A DNA stretch of 64,000 bases from Ramlibacter sp. PS4R-6. Its GTDB lineage: Bacteria; Pseudomonadota; Gammaproteobacteria; Burkholderiales; Burkholderiaceae_C. Under the pieces are notes generated by a model. It ran no database searches. It had not been told where the DNA came from and saw only the letters and a list, made by a program, of their open reading frames with translations. Both the position numbers and the translations under genes were made by a program. The stretch lies in the NCBI RefSeq assembly GCF_037572775.1, contig NZ_JBBHKA010000001.1, positions 1,116,001 to 1,180,000 of the forward strand, written 5' to 3'. Below are positions 16,318 to 25,347 of this stretch, piece by piece (positions within the stretch are counted from its first letter, which is position 1; each line of letters opens with the position of its first letter).

Positions 16318-18861
16318 ATGAAATTGAGGCGGCGGGATTTCAACAAGGCCACGGCGAGCGCGATCGCGGTGGCGGTCACGGGTTGCGGCGGCGGCGGCGG
16401 CGGGGGCGAAGCGCCCGCGCCGGTTGCGGCCGGGCCGGCGCCCGCGCCGGCACCTGCACCGGCTCCCGCGCCGGCACCCGCCCCGGGCCCTGCGCCCGCA
16501 CCGGCGCCCGTTCCCGCACCCGCGCCGGCCCCCACGCCTGCGCCGGCTCCTGCTCCCACGCCCGCGCCGCCCGGTGCGCTGCGCATGGGTGCCAACCTCG
16601 CGGGCATGCAGGCCGCGATGGGCAACCTGCGCTACGGCCAGGGCACGCAGGTGAACATCGACTGGGCCGTGCCGCGCCGCGCCGACGTGCAATGGCTCGC
16701 GGCCAACGGCTACAACATGAACCGCCTGCCGATCCAGTGGGAGATGCTGCAGCCGGTGCTGTTCGACACCAACATCAACACGGCGACGCGCGCCATCGTC
16801 GGCAACCCCGGCGAATTCAACGCCACCTACCAGTCGTACATCACGAGCGTGCTCGATGCGCATGCGCAGGCCGGCATCAAGTGCTGGATCGACCTGCACA
16901 ACTACTGCCGCTACGTCGACTTCGTGTACCAGGCCGACGGCTCCGTGCGCGGGCTCGTGCGTCCGTCGGTGGCCGGCATCTACCCGTACACCAGCGACTC
17001 CTCGCAGGTCATCACCCGCATCATGGCCACCGCGCCCGGCGCGACGCTGCGCCCCGCGCACTTCACCGACTTCTGGACGCGCGCCGCGCGCCTGTGGAAG
17101 GACCACCCGGGCTTCGGCGGCTACGGCCTGATCAACGAGCCGTACAACATGCCCTCGCCGGGCAGCACCGTCGAAAGCGGCGCCGACGGCGTGCAGGACC
17201 TGAACATCTGGCCGACGTTCGCCAAGGCCGCGATCGACGCGATCCGCGCCATCGACCCGGCGACGCCGATCTACCTGGACAGCAACTACTGGAGCGCCGC
17301 CTTCACGCTGGGCACCAACAACCCGGCGTGGCCGATCCAGGGCACGAACATCATCTACGACGTGCACATGTACCTCGACGCGTTCTCCACGGGGCAGCGC
17401 TTCGACTACGACGTGGAGCTGTCGCGCGGCGCCAGCGTGGGCGTGGGCAACGTGCCGATCAACGCCGACACCGGCTGGCTGCGCCTGAAGAGCGCGGTGG
17501 ACTTCGCCGCGCCGCGCGGCATGAAGCTCGCGCTGGGCGAGACGGGCATGCCGATCGACGACCCGCGCTGGCAGGAGATGTTCCAGCGCCTCACCGACTA
17601 CGCACGCAGCAACGGCGTGGAGATCTACCCGTGGAACGGCGGCAGCCACTGGCCGCTGCACAACAGCCCCATGCACTTCGTGCCCGGCTGGCACCAGAAC
17701 CGCACCATCGAACCGGCGGCGTCCGGCGTGCTCAAGCGCACGGCCAACGTGCGCAGCGCCACGGTGTTCGACGACGGCCCGGGCTACGCGCTGGCCGGCA
17801 CGCCGGTGACGATCACCGTCTATGCGCGCGGCTATGTCGCGAGCCCCGTGACCGTATCCATCAGCTCCAACAACGGCGGCACGCTCAGCGCCTCCAGCAT
17901 CACGCTGCCGGCCGGCGCGAACCCGCAGGCCACCTACACCTTCACGCCGGCGGCCGACCGCATCACCACGCTGTCGTACGCCGTGTCCGGCGGGCTCAAT
18001 GCGCCGCCGCCGCGCAAGGTGTATTCGCTGGCCGACCCGGTGGCCTATTCGGCCACCAACCTCGCCGAAGCGGCGCGCGCCATCGTCGCCAAGTACGCGG
18101 CGTGCAAGTGGGAGATGGCCGACGGCTACACCGACTACCTCGGCGGCGGCTCGCTCGCGCAGGCCGGCCAGCCGGTGCGCGCCATCGCCGACTCGGGCTG
18201 GGGCTCCAGCGCCGGCAACGCGATGGAGATGCTCAACTGGATGAACACCGACAGCGCGTCGCTCGCCAACATGCCGCCCGCCGTGATGCGCGTGATCAAC
18301 GGCAAGCGCGCGACCGACCACACGGGCTGGGCGACGTCGGGCTTCTGGTGCCGCAAGAGCGCCCCCATCGACGTGATGCAGCCCAACCCGAAGAACGTGG
18401 TGCCTTACACGGTGGGCGACGCGCACTTCGTGCTGGCGGCGGTGAGCCTCAACGCGCCGCAGGACGGCCTGGTGTTCCAGGCGTCCAACGCCTACACGCG
18501 CGCCGCCTCGCAGCTGATGATCGCCGGGGGCCGCCCGCGCGCCACCTTGACCGACTACTCGGGCAACACCGTCACGCTCACCGCCAACAACGCGCTCGCG
18601 GCCGGCGCGCCGTCGGTGCTCACCTTCGCCAGCAACGTCGGTGCGCAGCGCCTGCGCGTCGATTCGGCGCCCGCCGCGACGGGCTCGACGCTGATCGAGC
18701 GCAGCGCGTTCGACCAGATGATGATCGGCTGGGGCTTCTCCATGTTCTATCCGCAGCAGGGCTTCGGCGGGAACGTCTTCGGCGTGATCACCGGCCGCGG
18801 TGCGCCCAGCGACGCGGAACTGCAGGTGATGGAGCGCTATCTGATGAGCATGGCGGGCTGA
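16318..18861 (+). CDS. Tat-exported lipoprotein with GH5-like cellulase domain
   Basis: An 847-residue predicted surface glycoside hydrolase. The N-terminus has RRRDFNKA, a twin-arginine signal, and a lipobox AVTGC followed by six Gly. Residues about 40-85 are a Pro-Ala linker. The catalytic part (about 88-450) resembles glycoside hydrolase family 5: YNMNRLPIQWEMLQ, IKCWIDLHNYCRYV, GLINEPYNMP with the acid/base Glu274, IIYDVHMYLDAF, and the nucleophile Glu408 in ALGETGMP. An Ig-like segment (about 475-560) and an unassigned beta-rich C-terminal domain of about 280 residues follow. It stands alone between the efflux genes and a strong terminator. A beta-glucan substrate is likely but not proven. 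Confidence 0.8.
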   Translation: MKLRRRDFNKATASAIAVAVTGCGGGGGGGEAPAPVAAGPAPAPAPAPAPAPAPAPGPAPAPAPVPAPAPAPTPAPAPAPTPAPPGALRMGANLAGMQAAMGNLRYGQGTQVNIDWAVPRRADVQWLAANGYNMNRLPIQWEMLQPVLFDTNINTATRAIVGNPGEFNATYQSYITSVLDAHAQAGIKCWIDLHNYCRYVDFVYQADGSVRGLVRPSVAGIYPYTSDSSQVITRIMATAPGATLRPAHFTDFWTRAARLWKDHPGFGGYGLINEPYNMPSPGSTVESGADGVQDLNIWPTFAKAAIDAIRAIDPATPIYLDSNYWSAAFTLGTNNPAWPIQGTNIIYDVHMYLDAFSTGQRFDYDVELSRGASVGVGNVPINADTGWLRLKSAVDFAAPRGMKLALGETGMPIDDPRWQEMFQRLTDYARSNGVEIYPWNGGSHWPLHNSPMHFVPGWHQNRTIEPAASGVLKRTANVRSATVFDDGPGYALAGTPVTITVYARGYVASPVTVSISSNNGGTLSASSITLPAGANPQATYTFTPAADRITTLSYAVSGGLNAPPPRKVYSLADPVAYSATNLAEAARAIVAKYAACKWEMADGYTDYLGGGSLAQAGQPVRAIADSGWGSSAGNAMEMLNWMNTDSASLANMPPAVMRVINGKRATDHTGWATSGFWCRKSAPIDVMQPNPKNVVPYTVGDAHFVLAAVSLNAPQDGLVFQASNAYTRAASQLMIAGGRPRATLTDYSGNTVTLTANNALAAGAPSVLTFASNVGAQRLRVDSAPAATGSTLIERSAFDQMMIGWGFSMFYPQQGFGGNVFGVITGRGAPSDAELQVMERYLMSMAG

Positions 18862-18895
18862 CGCCGGCGCGCCCGATTTGTAACCGGATCGCGAC

Positions 18896-18922
18896 ACGGG
18901 CGCCCCGCGGGGCGCCCGTTTT
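18896..18922 (+). terminator. Rho-independent terminator after the GH5-like gene
   Basis: A perfect 24-base palindrome (18896-18919; each half ACGGGCGCCCCG) ends in four T residues, 18919-18922. It lies 34 bases after the stop of the glycoside hydrolase gene. This is the clearest terminator in the window and separates that gene from the regulator-like gene at 19021. Confidence 0.85.
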
Positions 18923-19020
18923 ACGTGGTTTCGTGCAGTAGTTCACGGGCAATACGCATCGAAAGCGGTCCGAGGGCGTCGCTACTCGTTACTATCTGTA
19001 TCAGTGAGGTTACAAACAAG

Positions 19021-20040
19021 ATGAGCGTTCCGGTCATGCGCATGGGTCTCGTCGGCTTCGCCGACGAGCGGCAGCTGCGCAACCTGCTCAAGACGCGCAA
19101 CCTCAACCTGCAGTGGGAGCGCTGGCCGTTCATGGAGGCCGACGCCTTGTGGATCAACGGCGAGAACGCGCAGCCCCAGCGCGGCAACATGGTCCGCATC
19201 CCCTCGGCCGAGCCGGGCAAGCCGGCGACGCTCATGAACCTGAAGGAGATGGACCGGCCGACGGCGTTCACGCTGCCGTTCAACAACGGCTACTTCACGC
19301 CGCCGCTGGCCTTCGACCCGCACAAGGTCGACCAGGTGGCCGACGTCTTCAACCAGTTCGAGGCGCAGCTGCTTGACACGGCCGTGGACCTCACGCTCGC
19401 CTCAGCGATTGCCGACCGCCGCCACGACCTGGCGTCGCCCTACTACCACCTGAACGCGCACGGCAAGCTGGTCGCCATCGTCGGCGTGACGGGCGATCTG
19501 GGTTTCGCGCCCGACGCGACGCCGCACGAAGTCGCCGAAGCCGACTGGGCGGCCCGCCCGCCCGCGGCCAGCACGGTGCCGTCGCACTTCCGCCGCACGA
19601 CGATCGCGCACGTGATGTGGAACTACGTGATGCGCAATGGCGGCGAGCTGCTGCCTTCCCGCTATCGCACCGCGACCATCTACTGGCGCCGCATGCCCAA
19701 CGTGCCGCAGCGCATGGTGCGCGAGGAGCACCTGCTGCTCATCTCGGCGCTGTCCACCGGCCCGCACACGATCGAATCGCTGGTGGCCACCACCGGCCTG
19801 AGCGAAGCCGCGGTGTCGCAGGCGCTGGCCGCTCTGTACTTCGGCGGCAGCCTCACGACCGACCCGGCCAAGGCCGGGCCGGCGCGGCCCGCGAAAGGCG
19901 CCGCGGCGCAGGAAGACTGGCCCAGCAGCATGACCAGCACGTTCCAGCCGCCCACGACGCCGGCGCCGTCGCGCCCGCGGCGGCCGCAGTTCGACATGCC
20001 CACGGTGCCGCAACCGCTGGAGCCCGGCTCGAAACACTGA
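19021..20040 (+). CDS. Receiver-like/winged-helix family protein, paralogue 1
   Basis: A 339-residue protein of an unnamed family with three copies in this window (others at 27821 and 28914, minus strand). The N-terminal 115 residues read like a degenerate response-regulator receiver: MRMGLVGFADERQLRNLL, ADALWINGENA where a receiver would carry its phospho-Asp (Asn here), and TAFTLPFNNG at the place of the last strand. A middle domain holds LNAHGKLVAIVGVTGDLGF and ATPHEVAEADW. About residues 240-290 (LLISALSTGPHTIESLVATTGLSEAAV, read in two parts) look like a winged helix. The tail is Pro-rich. The ATG at 19021 is supported by GAGG upstream. DNA binding and signalling are inference only. Confidence 0.6.
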   Translation: MSVPVMRMGLVGFADERQLRNLLKTRNLNLQWERWPFMEADALWINGENAQPQRGNMVRIPSAEPGKPATLMNLKEMDRPTAFTLPFNNGYFTPPLAFDPHKVDQVADVFNQFEAQLLDTAVDLTLASAIADRRHDLASPYYHLNAHGKLVAIVGVTGDLGFAPDATPHEVAEADWAARPPAASTVPSHFRRTTIAHVMWNYVMRNGGELLPSRYRTATIYWRRMPNVPQRMVREEHLLLISALSTGPHTIESLVATTGLSEAAVSQALAALYFGGSLTTDPAKAGPARPAKGAAAQEDWPSSMTSTFQPPTTPAPSRPRRPQFDMPTVPQPLEPGSKH

Positions 20041-20080
20041 TCGCATTCGCAACAACAACAAGACTCGGAGCAAGGCAAGG

Positions 20081-20980
20081 ATGCAGGGGATTGACAGCGA
20101 AGGTGGCGGGGGCCCAGAGGGCCGGCAACCCGCGCCGGTCCTGGCGGCGTGGATCCGCGAGCTGCTCGGCGACGTGCAGTCCACGCAGGTGCGCAAGCTC
20201 GAACAGCTGCGCGCGCGGCTGGAAGGCCAGATCTTCTCCTGGGACAACTCGGAACTCGCGCGGTCGCTGCAGGCGCTGTACTCGGGCGGGCGCGAACTGC
20301 ATTTCGCCGAGCTGCGCACGGGCTGGCTGCAGCGCATGCTGGGGCGGCACAAGCCGGCGTTCCAGCGCTTCGCCGCGGCGGTCGACCGCATGGACGGCAG
20401 CGTCGGCGGCGCAAAGGCGCAGGCCCTCGCGCTCGCGGCCAGCTTCAAGGACCACAACCAGGCGGCGCGGCGCGTGTTCGTCGAGCTCGACCTCGAATGC
20501 AAGGAGCTGGCGGCCGAACTGGACCAGGGCGTGACGTGGCTGCAGCAGATGTGCGAGGACATCAACGGGCAGCGCAAGGGCGGGGCCGCCGACCGCCAGC
20601 TCGCCACGCTCGCCGAACAGGCGCAGGCCTACACGCAGGACTTCAAGCGACTGCAGTCGATCAGCGCGCTGGTGCGCGACATCGGCGTGCGCGGCCAGGC
20701 CATCCTCGACCGCCGCAGCGCGCTGCTCGAGCAGGTGCGCGCCGAGATGGAATTCTTCGAGAAGCAGTGGAGCGTGAAGGTCGGCGACCTGGCCGCCGCC
20801 GTGCGCGCCGGCCACACCGGCCTGCCCGGCATCCCGAAGGCGATCGAGGCGCACGACGAGGCGATGAAACGCCTGGAGGCGGCGCTGGACGCCTGCGGCG
20901 CGCTGCAGGGCGAGGAGCAGTTCATGGACGAGCAGCTGGAAAGCCTGGGCGAGACCTTGCGGGAAGGCCGCGCGGCCTAG
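20081..20980 (+). CDS. Coiled-coil protein of unknown function
   Basis: A 299-residue soluble protein, almost entirely alpha-helical by composition, with no signal peptide or membrane segment. The helices are rich in Glu, Gln, Arg, Ala and Leu with heptad-like spacing (LEQLRARLEGQIFSWDNSEL, VFVELDLECKELAAELDQGV, LDRRSALLEQVRAEMEFFEK). A single loop, HTGLPGIPKAIEAHDE, is the only conserved-looking non-helical motif. The general look is faintly like TelA/KlaA toxic-anion-resistance proteins, but I do not see enough to assign it. It starts 40 bases after paralogue 1 on the same strand and converges with the large surface-protein gene 23 bases away, so it may work with either. Confidence 0.6.
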   Translation: MQGIDSEGGGGPEGRQPAPVLAAWIRELLGDVQSTQVRKLEQLRARLEGQIFSWDNSELARSLQALYSGGRELHFAELRTGWLQRMLGRHKPAFQRFAAAVDRMDGSVGGAKAQALALAASFKDHNQAARRVFVELDLECKELAAELDQGVTWLQQMCEDINGQRKGGAADRQLATLAEQAQAYTQDFKRLQSISALVRDIGVRGQAILDRRSALLEQVRAEMEFFEKQWSVKVGDLAAAVRAGHTGLPGIPKAIEAHDEAMKRLEAALDACGALQGEEQFMDEQLESLGETLREGRAA

Positions 20981-21003
20981 TCGAATTCGCAGTCGTGGCG
21001 GCG

Positions 21004-24000
21004 TCAGGCCACGACCACGAAGTCCGCGTTGTCGAAAGTGCCGCCCACCAGCGTGACCTTGGCGATGAGCGTGCGGTTCGCGGCGCTGCCCCCGTCGCTG
21101 TCGTAGTAGAGGTCCCCGTTGGCATCGAACACGATGTTCACCGCCCCGCCCACGGCGGCGCCGGCGCCCGTGCCGCTGGCCACCGATGCGAAATCGGCGG
21201 CCGCGAGCACCGCGCCCAGCGCGATGCCGCCGTACGTCCCCGCGGACAGCTCGATGCGATCGGCGCCGTTGGCGTCGAAGTCGCGCAGCCGGTCGACGTT
21301 GGCCGCGGCGCCGGGCGCCGTGTTGAACACGAAGGTGTCCGACCCGGTGCCGCCGACGAGGAAGTCGTTGCCCGCCGCGCCGAGCAGGCGGTCCGCGCCG
21401 TCGCCGGCCACGACCAGGTCGTCCCCGGTGCCGCCGTTGATCGTGTCGGCGCCGCCGTTGCCGAACAGCATGTCGTTGCCGTTCCCGCCGGTCAGCGCCT
21501 GGCCGAGCACCGACGAGGCGATGACGTCCTCCTGCCCGGTGCCGCCGAGCGTCGTGCCGATCCGGTAGGCCGTGGTGCCGATCGCGTAACCCTGGTACGT
21601 GCCGCCGTTGGTGAAAGTCACGCTCTCGATGGTGCCCGTCGAGTAGTGGTCCTTGATGACGATTTCCGTGCCGCCCGCCTTCACGACGAGGTCGTTTCCC
21701 ACCTGTTCGAAGCCGAGCGTGCCGAGAGAAAGGCTGTCGGTCGGCGCCGTCGTGGCGACCTGCAGCGCGTCGTTGCCGCCGCCGCCATCGCTGATGCTGT
21801 CGTTGCCGTCCCCCAGGCCGAAGATGTAGGTGTCGTTGCCGGACCCGCCCAGCAGGATGTCGTTGCCCGCGCCGCCGTTGAGCGTCGATCCCCCGCTGCC
21901 GGAAACCAGGATGTCGCTGCCGCTCGTGCCGGACAAGGTGCCCTGGGTCACGGCGACCGCCGTCGGCGCGCCGTTGCCGGTGCCGTCGGTCGGCGTGTAG
22001 CTGAACGAGCCGCCCGCGGGCGCCGCGTCCGTCACCGTCACCGTGCCGTTGCTGCCGGTGCCGGCCAGGTGCGTGGCAGTCAGGCCCGTGGCCGCGCTCA
22101 CGCCCGCGACGTCCAGCGTCCCGCCGGCGGTGAGCGTGTCGTTGGCCAGCAGCGCCCACTCCGGCACGGTGAAGGCGGTGCCCAGCCCGACGTTCGTGAT
22201 GACACGGTCCGCGCCTCCAGTCGGGCCGACCGGGGTCTCGGCCGTTCCCAGCATGTGGATCGTCACCGACGTCGCCATGCCGTCTGCGGCGGCCACGATG
22301 AACGAGTCCGTGTAGGTCGTCCCCGCGATGAACTCGTCGTGGGCCGTCGAGGCGGTGTACGTCCACGCGCCGGCTGCGTCGACGGCGAACGTGCCGTACG
22401 TGCCCGCGCTCGCGCCCTGCGTCACGAAGGTCTGCGCACTGTCCACGTCCGAGATGGTCAAGGTGCCCGCCGTGCTGAGGGCGGCCGGCGTGTTGCCCTC
22501 GGTGAGGTTGCGCACGTCGGCGGACAGCACCGCCGCGTCGTTGGTGCCGGCGATGTTGATGGTGACGGTGCTGGTGGTCCCGTCTGCCGACGAGACGGCG
22601 AAGGCGTCGCTGTACGTCGTGCCGGCGACGAATTCGTCGTGCGCCGAGCTGGCGGCGTAGGTCCAGGCGCCGGCGGCGTCGATGGCGAACGTGCCATATT
22701 TGCCCGCGCTCCCTGCTTGCGCCGCGAACGTTGCCGCGCTGTCGGCGTCGGTCACGGTGAGCGTGCCGCTTGTGCCGATGGCTGCCGCCGTGTCGGCCTC
22801 CGTCAGGTTCTTCGTGTCCGACGAAAGGACGGCGGCGTCGTTCGTACCCAGGATGTTGATCGTGATGCTTGTCGCAGTCCCATCTGCCGATTCGACTGCG
22901 AACGTGTCGGTGTAGGTCGTGCCGACCACGAACTCGTCATGCGCGGAGCTGGCCGTGTAGGTCCATGCGCCCGCTGCATCGATCGCGAACGCTCCGTACT
23001 TGCCTGCCGTGCCCGCCTGGGCCTTGAACGTTTCGGCGCTATCGACGTCCGTGATGGTCAGGGTCCCGCTGGCGCCGAGCGCCGCGGCCGTGTTCGCCTC
23101 GGTGAGGTTCTTCGTATCGGAAGACAGCACGGCTGCATCGTTCGTGCCGAGCATGTTGACCGTCACGCTCGTGGCCGTCCCATCTGCTGACTCGACTGCG
23201 AACGTATCGGTGTAGGTCGTGCCGGCCACGAACTCGTCATGCGCGGAGCTGGCCGTGAAGGTCCATGCGCCCGCTGCATCGATCGCGAACGCTCCGTACT
23301 TGCCTGCCGTGCCCGCCTGGGCCTTGAAGGTCTCCGGGCTGTCGACGTCCGTGATCGTCAACGCGCCGCCCGTGCCCAGTGCCGTGTCGGACTCCGTCAG
23401 ATTCTTCGTATCGGAAGACAGCACGGCTGCATCGTTCGTGCCGAGCATGTTGACCGTGACGCTCGTCGCGGTCCCATCTGCCGACTCGACCGCGAATGTG
23501 TCGGTGTACGTCGTGCCGGCGACGAACTCGTCGTGCGCCGAGCTGGAGGCGAAGGACCATGCGCCGGCTGCGTCGATCGCGAAGGTGCCGTACTTACCAG
23601 CGGTGCCTGCCTGGGCCTTGAACGTTTCGGCGCTATCGACGTCGGTGATTGTCAGCGTTCCGCTGGTGCCGAGCGCCGCCGCCGTGTCCGCCTCGGTGAG
23701 GTTCTTCGTATCGGAAGACAGCACGGCTGCGTCGTTCGTCCCGAGCATGTTGACCGTCACGCTCGTCGCAGTCCCGTCCGCGGACTTCACGGCAAACGTG
23801 TCGGTGTAGGTGGCGCCGGCCACGAATTCGTCGTGCGCCGAACTCGCCGTGTACGTCCACGCCCCGCCCGCATCGATGGCGAAAGTGCCGTACTTGCCCG
23901 CGCTCGCGGGTTGCGCCTGGAACGTGTCGTCGCCGTCGATGTCTGCCACGGTCAGCGTGCCCGAGCTCCCCAGGGCGGCCGCGGTGTCGCCCTCCGTGAG

Positions 24001-25158
24001 GTCGCGGACGTCCGCGGACAGCACGGCCGGGTCGTTGACGCCGGTGACGACGACGCTGAGGGTCTGCGTGACAGAGCCGCCGTGCGCGTCGGAAATGACG
24101 ACGTCGAAGTATTCCGTTGCCTTCTGCCCCTCGCCCAGCGCCTGCGTGTTGGCGTTGGGCACGCTGTAGCTCCACGTCACGACCCCGCCCGCTGCCCCGG
24201 TGGCCGCCGTGGTCACGCCCGCGGTCACGATGCCGCCCCATGCGTTGTCGGCGCGCACGGTCACCTTCACGGTGTGCACATCGGACAGGTCCTTGTCGTC
24301 GAACGCCACCGTCCCGCTCGCCGCCAGGTTCGGGTTCGCGGCATCCTCGGTGACGGCGCCGCTGGCCGTGGCCGCGCTGATCGTCGGCTGGTCGTTGGTC
24401 CCCGTGATCGTGACGGTCACGGTGGCCGTGGCGAAATCGTCGTTGGCGTCCGTGACCTGGTACGTGAACGTGTCCGTGGCCGTCTCGCCGGCGGCCAGGT
24501 ACTGGTAGTGCGCGTTGTCGGCCTGGTAGTCGAAGCGCCACGAGGCCGGGTTTGCGGCGTCGGGCTTGACCAGCGTGGCCGTGCCGTGCGTGGGCGCCGA
24601 CACCACCTTGAGGTCCTTGACGAGGTCGGCGACCGAGTCGTTGGCGAGGACGTTGATGGCGACTGCGCCTCCGTCCTCCACCGCCGAAGCCGAATCCGCG
24701 GTTGCGAAGACGAACGCGTTGGCGGGGTCGATCACGGCGCCGTCGACGGTGATGCGCAGCGACTCCATCGATTGCACCTTCAGCGTCGACGTGCCGAAGC
24801 GGAACGTGAAGTCGCTCGCGATGCCGTTGGACACCTGGCCCGTCTGCGCTTGCGTCACCTTTGCCAGGTGCGCGAGGTAGGCGGCCACCTGCTGCTGGTT
24901 GACGATGTCCAGCCACTGCGCCAGCGTGAACTGAATCAGGAGCGAGTCGATGCCGGCGCCGCCGGTGTACACGTCGCTGCTGCCGGCGTTCTGGCTGATG
25001 TTGTAGATGAAGGCGTCGTCGCCGGCGTCGCCATTGAGCGTGTCGCTGCCGCTGCCGCCCACGAGGATGTCGTCGCCGGCGCCCGCGCTGATGCGGCTGC
25101 CTTCGGCCAGGGCGGTGAGGGTGTCGGAGCCCGAGCTGCCGGCGATCGTGGTGGTCAT
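21004..25158 (-). CDS. Large VCBS/RTX repeat surface protein, probable type I secretion substrate
   Basis: A 1384-residue acidic, Cys-free repeat protein. It opens with RTX-like nonapeptides (SAGAGDDILVGGSGSDTLNG), then two cadherin/VCBS-like domains with the marker TITGTNDQP, then six tandem VCBS domains of about 100 residues (each starting near NDAAVLSSDTKNLTE) and a C-terminal block of calcium-binding RTX repeats (GGAGNDILLGGSGND, GGTGDDLVVAGDGADRLLG). It ends in a nonpolar segment DNADFVVVA, typical of type I secretion signals. No N-terminal Sec signal is present. Expected location is the cell surface or medium, in adhesion or biofilm. No type I exporter lies in the window. The start has AGGAGC nine bases upstream. 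No lytic domain is seen. Confidence 0.88.
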   Translation of the reverse strand: MTTTIAGSSGSDTLTALAEGSRISAGAGDDILVGGSGSDTLNGDAGDDAFIYNISQNAGSSDVYTGGAGIDSLLIQFTLAQWLDIVNQQQVAAYLAHLAKVTQAQTGQVSNGIASDFTFRFGTSTLKVQSMESLRITVDGAVIDPANAFVFATADSASAVEDGGAVAINVLANDSVADLVKDLKVVSAPTHGTATLVKPDAANPASWRFDYQADNAHYQYLAAGETATDTFTYQVTDANDDFATATVTVTITGTNDQPTISAATASGAVTEDAANPNLAASGTVAFDDKDLSDVHTVKVTVRADNAWGGIVTAGVTTAATGAAGGVVTWSYSVPNANTQALGEGQKATEYFDVVISDAHGGSVTQTLSVVVTGVNDPAVLSADVRDLTEGDTAAALGSSGTLTVADIDGDDTFQAQPASAGKYGTFAIDAGGAWTYTASSAHDEFVAGATYTDTFAVKSADGTATSVTVNMLGTNDAAVLSSDTKNLTEADTAAALGTSGTLTITDVDSAETFKAQAGTAGKYGTFAIDAAGAWSFASSSAHDEFVAGTTYTDTFAVESADGTATSVTVNMLGTNDAAVLSSDTKNLTESDTALGTGGALTITDVDSPETFKAQAGTAGKYGAFAIDAAGAWTFTASSAHDEFVAGTTYTDTFAVESADGTATSVTVNMLGTNDAAVLSSDTKNLTEANTAAALGASGTLTITDVDSAETFKAQAGTAGKYGAFAIDAAGAWTYTASSAHDEFVVGTTYTDTFAVESADGTATSITINILGTNDAAVLSSDTKNLTEADTAAAIGTSGTLTVTDADSAATFAAQAGSAGKYGTFAIDAAGAWTYAASSAHDEFVAGTTYSDAFAVSSADGTTSTVTINIAGTNDAAVLSADVRNLTEGNTPAALSTAGTLTISDVDSAQTFVTQGASAGTYGTFAVDAAGAWTYTASTAHDEFIAGTTYTDSFIVAAADGMATSVTIHMLGTAETPVGPTGGADRVITNVGLGTAFTVPEWALLANDTLTAGGTLDVAGVSAATGLTATHLAGTGSNGTVTVTDAAPAGGSFSYTPTDGTGNGAPTAVAVTQGTLSGTSGSDILVSGSGGSTLNGGAGNDILLGGSGNDTYIFGLGDGNDSISDGGGGNDALQVATTAPTDSLSLGTLGFEQVGNDLVVKAGGTEIVIKDHYSTGTIESVTFTNGGTYQGYAIGTTAYRIGTTLGGTGQEDVIASSVLGQALTGGNGNDMLFGNGGADTINGGTGDDLVVAGDGADRLLGAAGNDFLVGGTGSDTFVFNTAPGAAANVDRLRDFDANGADRIELSAGTYGGIALGAVLAAADFASVASGTGAGAAVGGAVNIVFDANGDLYYDSDGGSAANRTLIAKVTLVGGTFDNADFVVVA
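22240..24036 (-). repeat. Six tandem VCBS-coding repeats, 300-bp period
   Basis: The codons for the repeated NDxAV motif occur at 24031, 23731, 23431, 23137, 22837 and 22537, giving periods of 300, 300, 294, 300 and 300 bases. One unit is therefore two codons shorter. Bases 22921-23028 and 23221-23328 differ at only two positions, so the copies are close at DNA level and not just at protein level. The array is in frame, so loss or gain of one unit would keep the gene open. Confidence 0.9.
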
Positions 25159-25347
25159 GTGCGTTGCTCCTGTCCGGCGTCACCGGCCGGACCATTAACG
25201 CGCCGCCGAACCTCGGCCGCATGGCCGGGATGTCATGGGATGAGCAGGAGGCCGCTGCGCCACGTGCAGGACATTCCTGTGAGCGGCATGCCGGCATTGC
25301 GCGGCGCCGCCCGGCTCGGGGATACTGCCTGCCCGCGAGGAGAACCC

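Noticed and set aside
20149-23190. A 1013-codon open frame on the plus strand over the coiled-coil gene and the VCBS array
   Set aside because: It is out of frame with the coiled-coil protein and antisense to the repeats. Low-complexity Arg-rich translation, no start signal.
22240-24036. CRISPR-like direct repeats
   Set aside because: The repeats are contiguous 300-bp coding units in frame, with no spacers. They encode VCBS domains.
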